A stretch of 64,000 nucleotides of DNA from Macrotis lagotis (GCF_037893015.1 NC_133665.1:32895336-32959335); one strand, 5' to 3'. Positions 10,110 through 21,680 are shown, counted from the first letter of the stretch. Notes: generated by a model not told the origin, from the sequence alone. Numbers and translations: made by a program.

Positions 10110-10850
10110 TTATTTGCTGGTTGTTCGGTGAAATGATTTGACCATTCTAGAAAGCAATTTAGAAATATTTGAAATATATAACTAAAAATGACCATATCCT
10201 TTAACTCAGATTTTATTATTAGACATAAAACCTAGGGATCAGTGAAAAGAAAGATTCTGTGTTCAGCAATATATGTTGTTTGTTTCAAAAGTCTGACACC
10301 TTGTCTTTAAAATAGCCCCTTTTTGTAAGAAGCCCATCAATTGAGGAATGGTTAAACAAGCTGTGGCACATGAATCACTGGGCTATAAGAAACTATAAAA
10401 AACTGGTCTATCACTGGAATGTCTCTGGGCCATAAGAAACAAAGGATACAAAGAAAATAAGAGCTATGTAAATGCATATGAACTGATATAAATTGAAATA
10501 AACAGAACCTAGAAATGATATATAAAGATCCTAATAATGGAACGAAACAAAATCAAAATTTAATTCTGTGGAATTCTAGAAACCCCAAGTTCAATCTCAA
10601 AGAAGAAATTAGATAAAGTGCCTTTTTTCCCCTTCTTTGCAGTGGTGGAGGACTATGATTGTGAATTGGTATATACCATGTCAGTCATGGTTAATATTGA
10701 TTAGTTTTGTTGAATGGTTTCATTTCTCTATTTCTGTTTTTTTTTATTCTTTGTTATAAGTGATAGTTCTTTGGGAGGTTGAGCTGGACCGGATATAAAG
10801 AGAAAAAAAGACACAAAAAAGAAAAAATAGAAATAATTTTTAAAATAGTG
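10110..10850 (+). mobile_element. 5'-truncated L1, 3' UTR region, plus strand
   Basis: GACCATTCTAGAAAGCAATTT, AAGCCCATCAATTGAGGAAT, GGTTAAACAAGCTGTGGCAC, AAATAAACAGAACCTAGAAA and a G-rich TTGGGAGGTTGAGC stretch run in the order of the marsupial L1 3' end, finishing in A-rich sequence near 10800-10850. No coding frame is left. Confidence 0.8.
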
Positions 10851-10984
10851 ATGAGACTTCAGCCTCACAAAAGTCTTACCCCTGATCCTCATCTTACAGA
10901 GATTATCAACCCTTGATTTTTAAAGCCTTTGCCAAAAAGGGAGGCAGAGATATATGGCATAATAGAGAGAGATATAATAATAAT

Positions 10985-11060
10985 AATAGAGGATTCCTGA
11001 CATGCTGGCTGTGTGACCTTGGAGAAGTCACTTAAGCCAAAGTGCTCCCCAGTATCTACT
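10985..11060 (+). repeat. SINE fragment, plus strand
   Basis: GGCTGTGTGACCTTGGAGAA with GTCACTTAAGCC is the SINE middle. It is preceded by a (TAA)n run. Confidence 0.6.
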
Positions 11061-11428
11061 TAAAAGTAAAAGTTGTAGAATTGCTTGCTATATATTAATA
11101 CAGAGAATTCCCTCATTGGGAATATGCAATATCAAAATCACAAGTCAATATTAAAACTTAAACTGTTAGTATATATCCTTGCTCTGTTATATCTAAACAA
11201 CTTGGGAAGCTTCCAACATGAACCTAATAAGACTGAATAGACTGGTAGACAAGGACTAAACTAGGTAAATATGGAATGTGTGCTCATTATAAAATTGCTG
11301 TCACCTAATGAATTTATCAACCAAAGCAGTTGACCTCAGAGAAGGGAATGCCCATGCTAATAAAATTCCTAGTTATTTCCAAGTATCCAAAGATGATAAT
11401 TTTATAGACAATAGAAAATATAGCATAT

Positions 11429-11430
<2 letters not shown>
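11061..11430. other. Unassigned sequence
   Basis: Nothing recognised. Confidence 0.3.

Positions 11431-11468
<38 letters not shown>
11431..11468. repeat. (TA)n microsatellite
   Basis: About 38 bases of alternating AT. Confidence 0.95.
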
Positions 11469-11471
<3 letters not shown>

Positions 11472-11499
11472 TGATTCTGTCCCCTATCCTACATTTCAA

Positions 11500-11665
11500 T
11501 CATGATTTTTCATTGTTTCAACAACTGACTCTGCTACCTAATTCCTATATAACCTTGGGTATATTATTTAACCACTCTGAGCTTTAATTTCTTCACCTGT
11601 AAAATTGAATGAGTTGAATTAGATGACCTATAAGAGCTGGTGCCAACTTTAAACTTCTGATCCTT
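11500..11665 (+). repeat. CORE-SINE, plus strand
   Basis: TATAACCTTGGGTATATTATTT, AATTTCTTCACCTGTAAAAT and TTGAATTAGATGACCTATAA are the CORE-SINE middle and 3' blocks. Confidence 0.75.
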
Positions 11666-11689
11666 TTTTTGAAATTACCTTTTGTTTCT

Positions 11690-13280
11690 CTCCCACCTTC
11701 CCACCATGCATTTATGTTTAGTGGTTTGCTGCCTCATTAACAGCTTCACAGCAAACATACCCAAGTTGTTTAGACTGAAAGAACAATCAGAAGTAAATAT
11801 TTAATATTATGAACTAAGATTGAGTTGTTCAGTGTCTATTAATACAAAGGGGAATCACAAGACTCTCTCCTGTGCTCCTCTTGATGGCTATTTCTCTCCA
11901 GACTGAAGGAAGATGGTTATTAAAAAAAAAACCCTTATCCAAGCCTATCATACAATTTTCAGAAAGAAAAATTTTAAAGGACCATAAATTGAGCTCATTT
12001 GAGGTAATTTTCCATAGAGAGAAAATGTGAATTTTCTTTCTTCTGTTATCAAGCCTTAAAGCATCAGTGAAACATTTTTCCCATGGGAAATGCTAGGATT
12101 AGGTTTATAGTCATATGGCTTCATACTGAACTGGCAAAATAAGGTAAGTTGGATCTAAGCTATTAACTAAATTTGTCATGGGCAAATAAATAAATAAATT
12201 AGTAGACTAGAAGGAACTTCATGCATGATTTTGAATGAATTTTTTAAAGTGCATTTGCTGTCTCACTCCCCCCACAATTTTCCCTCGAAGAAACAGTTTT
12301 GTTCCAAGAAAAAGAAAGAGCCTGGAATTATCTCAAGCACTTTGTGGACTGAAATGAATGGTCTGCATTTAGGAAACTAGAGTTTGTAGTCTTGAATTTC
12401 TCCCCAAACAGCACAGATTCCTCAGACTCACAATCCCTTTAATGCATCCCCTGTTTATTTATTCAGTTTGGGTTTCAAGTTTATTTACAGCTTGAAATCC
12501 TAGACTAATGCTTTCCTTAGTTTCACATTTACAAACTGAATTCAACACACACATTCCTATTAGTAAGAAAATAGGACCGAGAAAATCTGCAAGGAGTGGG
12601 TGCTGGAGTCTATCTCATGTTGCATCAAATTGACGATTTTGATAAGATGGGTATCCGATAAATATAAGCAAATGCTGAAGGTGCCTAATAGGTAAAATGT
12701 GACATTTAATACTGTCAAAATGAGAACATTTTAGATTTATGTGGTTTGTCTCAAAATTACAGGCAACCCCCAATGGTAACTGTACATCAAAAAGTAGGCA
12801 TTCAGAGGCAGTCACATATTTAGAATAATGACTTCTCTAAGATAAGTGACAAAGAGATCATCATCCATGATGTGTATAAGAAAAGGAAGACATTTGGTTA
12901 CAAAACCAGAAAGAGAACATTTTTTTTTAAATGATAGCCTTAGTGCTCTCATGATTCTATCAGTCTATTAGAGGAAATTGAGGAAGGTCTCCATTGTAAA
13001 TGGTGCATCTTGGAAAATATATGGAGGGCTATTGGTGGATATTGAACAGGATAAGAAGAGTTGATTGGTTGTTATTTGGGCTCAGGGAAATGGAATGATA
13101 TCCATCAAAATAAGTACCATGTATGATACTCAATGATAGTAATAATAATATCTGGAAATATTTTTAATTCTTCTGCTACCTAAAGAAAATATATTATGAA
13201 ATTACAGACTTGGAAAAGACTTCAGTCCCTGAAATAGTTCAACCACTACATAAAATAGGAATCTTCTACAAATAAATCCC
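11690..13280. other. Unassigned sequence with a possible conserved non-coding block
   Basis: I recognise no repeat from 11690 to about 13190. 12240-12560 and 12600-12830 have unique-looking, motif-rich sequence (GCATCCCCTGTTTATTTATTC, TTGACGATTTTGATAAGATG) and a few CpGs in CpG-poor surroundings. There is no open frame of note. Its conservation cannot be judged from one genome. Confidence 0.4.
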
Positions 13281-13287
13281 TAGGAAT

Positions 13288-13465
13288 AAGTGGGCTATAG
13301 TGGAAAGACCTGGCATCTAGAGACCTGAGCTATGATTCTACTTCTGGCTCTCATTAGCTACACAACAGCTCTGAATCTCAATTTCTTACTCTGAAAATAG
13401 GGGTAGTGCACTCTGTGGTACTGACCTCACAGAATGCTAGTGAAGGTCATGCATAGATTAATCTA
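13288..13465 (+). repeat. MIR/CORE-SINE, plus strand
   Basis: GTGGGCTATAGTGGAAAGACC, CTGAGCTATGATTCTACTTC, TCTCAATTTCTTACTCTGAA and GGTACTGACCTCACAGAATG keep MIR order. Confidence 0.75.
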
Positions 13466-13479
13466 TTGATATCTATAGA

Positions 13480-14680
13480 TATGTACATACATAAATACAT
13501 ATTTAAATACATGAAATCTTAAATTATCATTCAAATTAAATTGTTCATTCAAATGTCACTCATCATAAAAACCTACAATGACAAAGTTTTTTCTCACTGT
13601 CTTCCAGAGAAGTCCACTTTTAAGCAGGTTCAGGTTTTAAGGGGGCCTGGCATACAAATAAACACCATCAAATTGCTAAGATGACATTGGCTGCTTCTAA
13701 GGTGACTGGGAACTGCTTCCAAGAGAATTGTGAGGACTAGAGCATGTGAGGGCATCCTTTATTAGCCTACTATGTTGCCTGAAAGAGCCTTTTCCAATGA
13801 CTTCACAGTCAGGACGTGAAGCTTTTTTTTTTTTTACTTTTATTGCCTTTGCATCTGAGGGAATGAGATAAATCCTTCACACTCACAACAAGGGAAATCA
13901 TGTAGCAAGAAGGCAAGAGATTAGGACCTCCTTCTCTCCTCAATCCTTTAGGTCATATGACAAACCCCTCCCCCAAGAAATCAGAAACAAAGTGAAACCC
14001 TGTCCTTTTGTATTAGTCTATTCCATTCCAAATTAAGAAAGCAAAATCTCTAACCTAGAAAGGGAGCATGAGCCACAGAGATCTGGGAATCCAAGAATCT
14101 AGATCAGATGTTATACGCAGACCAGGAGCACAACCCTGAGGAGCAAGGCTCTGGTCCTCCAGACCAACAAAAGCCAGAAACAATACTGGCCTTGGACATG
14201 AACTAGCTAAAGGCTAATAAAGGATTAACTTTGTAGAAACTAAATTGTAAGTCTAATCTACTCACCTACCCCAGACCAAGGTGTCTTTAAGGAGTGGGGA
14301 ATGTTTGCACATTTGTTCTTATTATACATTTGAAATGAACATTCCTGAACTTCTAAAGTGGAGTGAACACAGTTGTTGGAGACTCAAGTCAATAGTAAAG
14401 AAATGAGATTTCCTAACTCCCTCAGAACCCTTGAGAAGTGGAATAAGGGATGTACCTCTACAAATAGTAGCTCCAGAGTCAGCCAAGTTATACAATTATA
14501 AAGGTTTTGGGTTTGGTTGGGTTTTTTTCCCATAATGCTAAGCCAAACTCTGCTTATCCATAGCTTCTACCTGGCTATCTACTCTGGAGGCACAGTAAAA
14601 TTTCCTTCCATTAATCAGTCTCTCTTTGCCAAACTGGAACATAAAGAAGCTCCCATTAAAAATTCAGTTCTCATTCTTTC
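13480..14680. other. Unassigned sequence
   Basis: Mostly unrecognised. 13560-13625 has a faint L3/CR1 minus-strand look (TTTTTTCTCACTGTCTTCCAG). No exon seen. Confidence 0.3.
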
Positions 14681-14689
14681 AAGGATGTT

Positions 14690-15001
14690 CATCAATTGGG
14701 AAATGGCTGGAAAAGTTGTAGTATATGATTATGATATAATGTTACCATGCTTTAGGAAATGATGAGCTTAATGATCTTAGAAAACATGGGAAAATTTGCA
14801 AGAAATAATGAAGAGCAAAATGAACAGAACCCAGAGAACATTGTATACAATAATAGCAATGTTGTTTTAAGAATGACTTTGAGAGAGAAAGTCATTTTGA
14901 CTTTCATAAACACCCAAATTAACTACAAAAATTAGGTGAAGGAAGACATAATCTTTATCCAGAAAAAGAACTTATAAATAGAAGAATATAGAGAATGATT
15001 T

Positions 15002-15052
<51 letters not shown>

Positions 15053-15180
15053 TTAGATACATTTATGTGTAGTGGAGGTGGGGGAAAAGGAAAAGAGTAA
15101 TTTTCATGCTAGCTTTATTTTATTTTTAAATTGAATAGCAAGTTGTACATAAGTTTTCAGTTTCATGTGCACTGAATTTT
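14690..15180 (+). mobile_element. 5'-truncated L1 3' end, plus strand
   Basis: TTCATCAATTGGGAAATGGC, GTAGTATATGATTATGATAT, AAAATGAACAGAACCCAGAG, AACATTGTATACAATAATAG and ATCCAGAAAAAGAACTTATA run in the order of the marsupial L1 3' UTR. A (TA)n run occupies 15003-15051. Confidence 0.85.
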
Positions 15181-15349
15181 AAGCTATATTAAAATAAGGA
15201 AAATTGTTTCATTTCACAAATTAGAAATAATTTTTTTAAAATTTAGTTTATTTTATAACCTAATACTAAAGAGATATTCTTTCTATTGGAAGCAATTAGA
15301 ACAATTGAATTAATCAAAAATATTGAATTCTAATTCTGATATTCACACT

Positions 15350-15780
15350 GTGTATCTTTAAACAATTCAATTCTACAAGCACTAATTCCATGTCTACAAT
15401 GTGTAAGATTGCTGTGCTAGTGATACAAAAATAAAAAACTAAGTTTCTGTCCTCAAAGAGCATATACTCTACTAAAAATATCATATATATATATATATAT
15501 ATATTCATAAATACAAAATAACACAACAAATGAAAAACAACAAGTGAATGGTGAGAGGGCTAGCAAAAGCAAGACACTATGGAATAGATGGTGCATAAGC
15601 TAGTATGGTCAAGGCTTAGAGCCAGAGAGGTAACCTGCCTCATGGAGAGAGAGCCACAAGTGTTCAAGAGGCAGAGTTAAGGAAGGAGAGCATTCCTTGG
15701 ACAGGGGAGACCCTGTGTAAAAACATTGTCAGGGAACATGAATTGGCTACCTTGGCTTTGATTATTATTTGATTGGTTAA
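15350..15780 (-). mobile_element. L2 fragment, minus strand
   Basis: The left part (CTGTGCTAGTGATACAAAAA, TTTCTGTCCTCAAAGAGCAT) is the L2 3' end complement. The right part (GAGGCAGAGTTAAGGAAGGAG, GAGCATTCCTTGGACAGGGG) comes from further upstream in L2. A (TA)n tract at 15482-15504 lies between. Confidence 0.65.
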
Positions 15781-15789
15781 ATGTTTATT

Positions 15790-15885
15790 GATTGATCAGG
15801 AAATATTTATTAAGTATATAACTGCCAGTCAAGCACTGTACCAAGGACTCAGAATAAAAAGGAGTTTACATCTTATTAGAGGAAA
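15790..15885 (-). repeat. L2/L3 3' end fragment, minus strand
   Basis: AATATTTATTAAGTATATAAC, AAGCACTGTACCAAGGACTC and GGAGTTTACATCTTATTAGAG. Confidence 0.65.
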
Positions 15886-15904
15886 TATCATATTTCTTTG
15901 GATG

Positions 15905-16015
15905 TGTAGTATTTAAATTGGTACAAAAATCCTGAGTTTAAATCCAGACTCACTCAATTACTAACTTTGTTACCCTAAGCAAGGCAGTTAACCCTGACTG
16001 CCTCAAAAAGAAAAA
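15905..16015 (+). repeat. SINE fragment, plus strand
   Basis: CCTGAGTTTAAATCCAGACTC (B box) and AAGCAAGGCAGTTAACCCTG, ending in CTGACTGCCTCAAAAAGAAA. Confidence 0.65.
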
Positions 16016-16074
16016 TAATACACACAAATAAAAAACAAGCATAAATAACACTAAAATAGATATAAATTACAAAA

Positions 16075-16250
16075 TTGTGATTTGACAACAGAGAGGCAAT
16101 AGCCTTGAGGAGATTAGGAAAGGTTTCATGTAGGAAGTTATATACAATATATGAGGGGGAGATAAATATAATCAATCTAAAAAAGAAAGGTTAGAGTCAC
16201 ATGATAAAAGGCTTTGAATGCCAAGCACAGGAATCTGTCCTTTTATTATA
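16075..16250 (-). repeat. L2 fragment, minus strand
   Basis: GATTAGGAAAGGTTTCATGTAGG, AAAGGCTTTGAATGCCAAGC and CAGGAATCTGTCCTTTTATT follow the complement of the L2 3' third. Confidence 0.5.
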
Positions 16251-16524
16251 CTCAATGAATATTGTTGAGTATTAAGGAAATTCAGTAATTTCCCTAATCA
16301 GTTTCTCCCAGAGGAACAGATGCAAATAGTCTCTTAAAGTTTGTAAAGTGTCAAGACTTTAATGAAATATGTTGAGCAATCCAAGTATATCACATTAGGC
16401 TTTATATAATTTCCACATGCTTCACTATACTTTAAATAAGATTCTAAACAAGGCCACCAGTGCTTCTAACAATTCAATAAACATGGATCAAACACCTACT
16501 ATAGCCATTGCTTAGGCTTGTCTC
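16251..16524. other. Unassigned, with a possible L3 end
   Basis: CAATTCAATAAACATGGATC (about 16470-16490) looks like a degraded L2/L3 end. The rest is unassigned. Confidence 0.3.
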
Positions 16525-16680
16525 ATGGAGAGAGAGCTAAAAGCCAGGAAGATCTGCCTTCAAGTCTTAGCTGACACATACTGGCCACTTGTTGCTGAGC
16601 AAATCTTTTAATCTCTCTTTTCGGGAAAATAGCTAAAACTACAAACTGCAGAATCATAGATGATCTTCAGTGGGCCAGAA
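16525..16680 (+). repeat. SINE, plus strand
   Basis: GGAGAGAGAGCTAAAAGCCAGG, ATCTGCCTTCAAGTCTTAGC and AACTACAAACTGCAGAATCA match an older marsupial tRNA-SINE. Confidence 0.65.
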
Positions 16681-16696
16681 TCAATGATTTTTCTCC

Positions 16697-16714
16697 CCTA
16701 GAGAATAGATAGAT

Positions 16715-16752
<38 letters not shown>

Positions 16753-16837
16753 CAGACAGATAGATAGATGGCCAGACAGATAGATGGCCAGACAGATAGA
16801 CAGACGAATAGATAGACAGTTGAATAGAAATAGATGA

Positions 16838-16891
<54 letters not shown>
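16697..16891. repeat. Compound (GATA)/(GACA)/(GA) microsatellite
   Basis: Tetranucleotide GATA/GACA units grade into a GA dinucleotide run at about 16845-16890. Confidence 0.95.
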
Positions 16892-16892
<1 letters not shown>

Positions 16893-17590
16893 CCTAGTTC
16901 ACTGGACGTTACAAAGATAGGAAATTAAGAGAAATGGTAATGGCTTTGCCCCTGAGGAGGATGAAATCTAATAGTAACATGTAAAATCCCCAAATCAATA
17001 CAATATCAGGTTTGAGAAATCTTTTCATCATTCTTTCCACTGCTGACCTTGAAAAAGAAGACTGTCATCTTCTCACAGGTGTCAGACCATGCAAGACACA
17101 TTCTCTGTAATTCATACACTCTCCTCACTAATGACTGATAGGAAACACCCTGCTAGGTCACAGTCTTCTGAGCTCTCATCTGTAGCTGTTCTCTAAAAGA
17201 TCAGTAGAGCTTCACTGTTCTGCCTCAAGTCAGTTTGCACTGAGAATTGTTTTTTCCCCAAAACAGAATCTAGATTTTTTATTTAAAATGATAAACATAT
17301 TCTATTAAGGCTTTTTGGGGTGGGGGCATGAGGGAAGTCAAGCTATCCATATAGCATATCTATCTATTTTTAAAGTAGCTTTATTAGGAAATGGTTTTGT
17401 TAAATTTAGGTGTCTCAAAGCCATGCTTAAAGGTAGGTGCCTGAAATGTTTATACATTAAATGTTTTAACCTAAACCAACTTTTATAATAGAAAAAAATC
17501 ATTCAAAAGGGAAAAAAGTATGCTTGCTTATTCACCTCCTTGGTCAAATGAGAAGAAGTGGGACTTATTCTTTAAGTCTAATATATAGTC
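16892..17590. other. Unassigned sequence
   Basis: Nothing recognised apart from a short G-rich run (GGGGTGGGGGCATGAGGG, about 17318-17335). Confidence 0.3.
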
Positions 17591-17595
17591 ATATA

Positions 17596-17760
17596 GGGCT
17601 GAATTTAAAGTTCAGAGTTCAAGTTCAACCCAACACTTGCTAGCTTTGTCACAGCAATCAGATTACTAAAATTCTTTGAGTGTCAGTTGTTCACATCTGT
17701 ATAATGGAAATGAGACTTTCACTTTCTGCCTCTTGGGGTATAAGTAATAAAATGTATATA
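17596..17760 (+). repeat. CORE-SINE, plus strand
   Basis: GTTCAGAGTTCAAGTTCAACC, TTGCTAGCTTTGTCACAGC, CACATCTGTATAATGGAAAT and TTGGGGTATAAGTAATAAAA. Confidence 0.65.
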
Positions 17761-17764
17761 GAAG

Positions 17765-17975
17765 GAGCATGGTATAATAAGTTGTGTGTTGTAATTATAG
17801 TAAGGAAACCCACAGTTTGAATCAGCTTCAGATATTTAGTAATTATGAGACCTTAACTTTTCTAAGTATATCTGTAAAATTGATACACTAGTGGCATGTA
17901 CTTCACAAACTTATCATGAGTTTACTAAGATAACATATAAAATACTTCAAAGTCCTGAGAGCTATTATTATTATT
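17765..17975 (+). repeat. CORE-SINE, plus strand
   Basis: CCACAGTTTGAATCAGCTTC, ATTATGAGACCTTAACTTTT, ATATCTGTAAAATTGATACA and AGATAACATATAAAATACTT, directly after another copy. Confidence 0.65.
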
Positions 17976-18103
17976 TTTTAAAAAAGCTTTATAAACCTCT
18001 GATTTTCTACATGACTTAGTCTTCTCATGTTCTTTGGATCTACATTTCATATAGTCTTCAATTACGTGTTTATTAGTCTCAGTTACATTCAGCTATTTTT
18101 TTT

Positions 18104-18315
18104 CTTGGAGTCAGTAAGATCTGGGTTCAAATCTTGACTTAGAAATTTGACTATTTGTAACCCTGGGCAAGTCACTTAACTTCTCTGAGACTATTTCCCC
18201 TTGTTAAAAATCAGTTTAATAATAGTCTTACCTCCCATACATATTTGTTAGGTGAATCAAATGTCATGATTTATATAAAGACCTTTGCATACCTTAAAAT
18301 GCTACATATAAGTTA
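18104..18315 (+). repeat. MIR/CORE-SINE, plus strand
   Basis: GGAGTCAGTAAGATCTGGGTTC, GGGCAAGTCACTTAACTTCTC, AATAATAGTCTTACCTCCCA and a terminal GCATACCTTAAAATGCTACA. Confidence 0.8.
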
Positions 18316-18902
18316 AGCTAAGACATTTTTTTCCATATGGTTTTTCAGTTAGCTAATCATGCTGATATTGTAACTTATCATCTTCCCAGATGGAGGCAAG
18401 TGCATGTGTTCTTTCCTGAGGAAGGATTTCTTTCTTTATAAAGACCGAATTTTCTCTCTCCCCAAGAAATTTTAAAACTTCATAACCAACACAATAGTTC
18501 ATCTACCAAAGAATGATTAATATTCTCTAATTGGTTTCAGTAAGTCTCCCTCTGCCACTTTAAAACCCTTAAGAGTTTATTGCTGAGTTCCAAGTCTTGC
18601 CTTTGGGTTTTGTTTCATATAAATAGATTGCTTTTCATTTTCTCAGAGAGGAAAAACTCCCAAAATACATCCCTCTCCTTAAAATGTATCCGGTTCTGGT
18701 ATGACCATTTCCTTCTAAAAACAACATTACCAGGCCATTTTCCATCTCCTCATGCACATCTGCGTATTTCCTAATTTGAACTTGGGGATGGCTCTTTTGT
18801 CTTAGGGATGACCCTTTGTAACTGCTTCTCTATAATATCTCACCTTGACATTTTTAATGAGTTTCCAATGTGACTCTATTATGAACTTTAAAAAACAGTA
18901 AG
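18316..18902. other. Unassigned sequence
   Basis: No element or exon recognised. A plus-strand open frame at 18580-18774 carries no motif I know. Confidence 0.35.
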
Positions 18903-18917
18903 GAAATAAAGCCTGAC

Positions 18918-19121
18918 AAGGTTCCTAGGTGGCACAGTGGATAGAGCACTGGTCCTAGAGTCAGAAGGACCTGAATTCAAATCCAGCCTCAGTCATTTAA
19001 TCATTACCTACTTTGTGACCTTGGGCAAGTCATTTAACCTCATTAGCTTGCAGAAGAAGAAGAAGAAGAAGAAGAAGAAGAAGAAGAAGAAGAAGAAGAA
19101 GAAGAAGAAGAAGAAGAAGAA
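18918..19121 (+). repeat. Marsupial SINE with an expanded (GAA)n tail
   Basis: Head GTTCCTAGGTGGCACAGTGG, B box ATTCAAATCC, middle TTTGTGACCTTGGGCAAGTC and end CCTCATTAGCTTGCAG, followed by about 24 AAG triplets (roughly 19050-19122). Flanking GAAATAAAGCCTGAC (18903-18917) and GAAATAAAGCCAGAC (19122-19136) match at 14 of 15 bases, so the triplet run lies inside the target-site duplication and derives from the SINE tail. Lysine-rich and phenylalanine-rich open frames over it are artefacts. Confidence 0.93.
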
Positions 19122-19334
19122 GAAATAAAGCCAGACTAAAAGATTTCCCACATTCAGAATTACAGTGGAGGTACTGTTTGGGGGGAATTGAAGGAGATTG
19201 AATGATGGCACACTGTAAGACTCAACCAATCTATGTTCTCTTTGGGAGAGTTTTCCATAGTGTGTGAAAGATGCTAACTGGCTAAAATAGTGTTGTCCCC
19301 CCCCCCAACTTCTTAGTATCTAATTCACAGCTTC

Positions 19335-20495
19335 AGCTAACTTAATAATGTCAGTCAAATATTCATTAAACACTACTATGTGCCAGAAATTATCCTTGTA
19401 TTATTCAACAGCTTGTATTTTTCCTGGAAAGACAATATATATAGAAAGAGAATATGTGGAATGTGTGTTTGTGCGTGTGTGTGTGTGTTCAAATACAAGA
19501 CAGTTTGGAGTTGGAGGGCACTAACAATTGAAAGAAGATGGCATTTGAAACTCTTTTTGAAAGAAGTAAAGGATTTTAGGAGGCAGAAATAAGGAAGAAA
19601 TACAAATGAGTCATAAGGAATAATCAAAGCAATAGGAGATAGACTATCATGTGGGCAGGGCAGTAAGAAGACCACTTTGTCTATACTCTTCAGTGTGAAA
19701 AGATGAATCATGTTTATTAGGGCTGGGTAGGTAGGTTGAGGCTAAAAAGTAATGGATTTTAAGTGCCAAACAGAGGAGCTTATATTTTAAGCTAGAGGCA
19801 ATGGAAAACTAGTGGAATTTACTAAGTAGGAAGTTGTATGGTCAGACCCATATGTCTGGAAAAATCACTTTGTTAGCTATGTAGAAGATGAATTGGAGAG
19901 AAGAAAGACTTGATGAAAAGAGATTGATTGATGAACTATTAAAATGTCTAGGTAAGAGGGGTGGTAACTAAAATGAATATAGAGATGTCAGAGGTGAGAA
20001 AAGTTATAGAGGTAGAAATGGCAAGATTTGCCAACTTACAGACTATGAGGAGAAAGAGTGTGTGATGATTTAAAGATAATTCTAAGGTTGCAAACCTGAG
20101 AGACTAGAAAAATAATGGTGGCCTTGATAGAAATAGGGAAATTCAAAAGAAGAATAGACTTGGACGAAAAGAAAATAAGTTCTGCTTTAGACATGATGAG
20201 TTTGAAATATTTATTGAATATCCAGTTTAACATGCCCAATAGGCAATCAATAATATGGGCCTGGAGTCTCAGTGAGTCATGTGCATAAATGAAATCACAA
20301 AGTAGAAGAGTAGAAAGATGAAAGAAAAGAAGGCACTTAACAGAGGCAAGATATAGACCCCTAGTTGAGGTGTTATATAAAGAGATCTAACAAAGGAGAC
20401 TTAAAGAAATTATATAGATTGGGTGAGAATTAAGAGTAATAACAATGCAATGCAAACCAAGGGAAGATAGAGTAGAAGAGGGTGATCAAATTTAT
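19335..20495 (-). mobile_element. L2 LINE, about 1.1 kb collinear, minus strand
   Basis: From the 3' end (CATTAAACACTACTATGTGCC) it runs collinearly on the complement: TTTAAGTGCCAAACAGAGGAG, AAATCACTTTGTTAGCTATG, GGTAGAAATGGCAAGATTTG, AAGTTCTGCTTTAGACATGA, TGAATATCCAGTTTAACATG and GAGGGTGATCAAATTTATAAG near 20490. In L2 this covers the 3' end and the C-terminal half of ORF2, including the reverse transcriptase. All frames are closed. A short GT run (19466-19490) sits in its 3' part. Confidence 0.8.
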
Positions 20496-20689
20496 AAGAG
20501 AATTATATCTCATATTTAAAGGACAATTAATACCTGTGCTTCACAAAGCAGTCAATGCTTAAGAAACAAAATATCCTACTAAACTCTGTTTTTATGAACC
20601 AATAAGGTCTCAGTACTTAAAAATGGGAGTGATAAGGAAGGAAAAAAGAGCTTGAGACCTCCAACCCTAATGAATATTGATGCAAACAA

Positions 20690-21030
20690 CAGATAGAGAT
20701 AGAGACAGAGACAGAGACAGAGACAGAGACAGAGATAGAAATAGAGATAGAGATGCAGACAGAGACAGAGACAGACAGAGATACAGATACAGATAGAGAT
20801 ACAGATAGAGATACAGATACAGATAAAGATACAGATAGAGATGATAGAGATAGAGATAGACATAGCCATAGAGATAGCCATAGAGATAGACATAGAGATA
20901 GATATAGATAGAGATAGAGATAGAGATAGAGATAGAGATAGAGATAGAGATAGAGATAGAGATAGAGATAGATAGAGATAGAGATAGAGATAGAGATAGA
21001 GACAGAGATAGAGATACACAAGTGTTCACA
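20690..21030. repeat. (GAGATA)/(GAGACA) hexanucleotide array
   Basis: About 340 bases of hexamer units, with GAGACA units at the left, GATACA/GATAGA variants in the middle and homogeneous GAGATA at the right. Open frames of 120-155 codons on the minus strand are Ser/Leu/Ile/Tyr low-complexity translations and not genes. Confidence 0.95.
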
Positions 21031-21035
21031 TTTTG

Positions 21036-21064
21036 ACTGTGTGTGTGTGTGTGTGTGTATGTGT
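21036..21064. repeat. (TG)n microsatellite
   Basis: TGTG run directly after the hexamer array, at the 3' edge of the L1 fossil. Confidence 0.95.
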
Positions 21065-21629
21065 ATATAAATTCCCACTTCCATTTTTATCAGGCTTATA
21101 TCGAAGTGTTCAATATAAACATTTTCCCACTCTAATTGACAGTTTTCCTCCTAAAATGATTTTGTTTGTAGAAAAGTCTTTTAATATACTGTTAAAATTA
21201 TCTTTTTCCCTTTTTTATAATCTTTCCCATCCCTTATTTTGATATGATGAAGCTTTTTCTCCCTAGTCCTGGTTGTAAAAGCTATCCCCTTATATTTGCA
21301 TATTTGCCTCCCTCTCTATTTTTCTTTTTAATATTGTGACCTTTTATATTTAGGCACATAATCATTTGTATAATCATTTTTTAACTTTTTTGTGAATATA
21401 GTATAAATTGCTGCTCTAAGTTTCATTCTTGTCAAATACCCTTCTAGTTTTTCTAGGAGTTCCTGTAAGCAAAGAGAGTTTCTCTGAGATATTGATGCTA
21501 TGAGATTTATCAAGCATCAGGATGTCGTGTTCACTTTATTTTGGATTTTGCTTACCTGATTTGTTCCCACAGTTGTGCTTTTCTCTTTAGACCAGTAGTA
21601 GTGTTGAGTATTACTATTTAATAGCAATA

Positions 21630-21680
21630 TATAGAACATTACACATAGTAGGTGCTTAATGAAAACATACTTTGATTGAT
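21630..21680 (+). repeat. L2-type 3' end inside the L1
   Basis: TTACACATAGTAGGTGCTTAA matches the L2 terminal motif. Short and of low certainty. Confidence 0.45.

Noticed and set aside
18937-19229. Frames ending in poly-Lys or poly-Phe
   Set aside because: They read through a SINE and its GAA-repeat tail.
20579-21084. Three overlapping minus-strand frames of 120-155 codons
   Set aside because: They are translations of a GAGATA/GAGACA hexamer array; every frame is open only because the repeat lacks stops.
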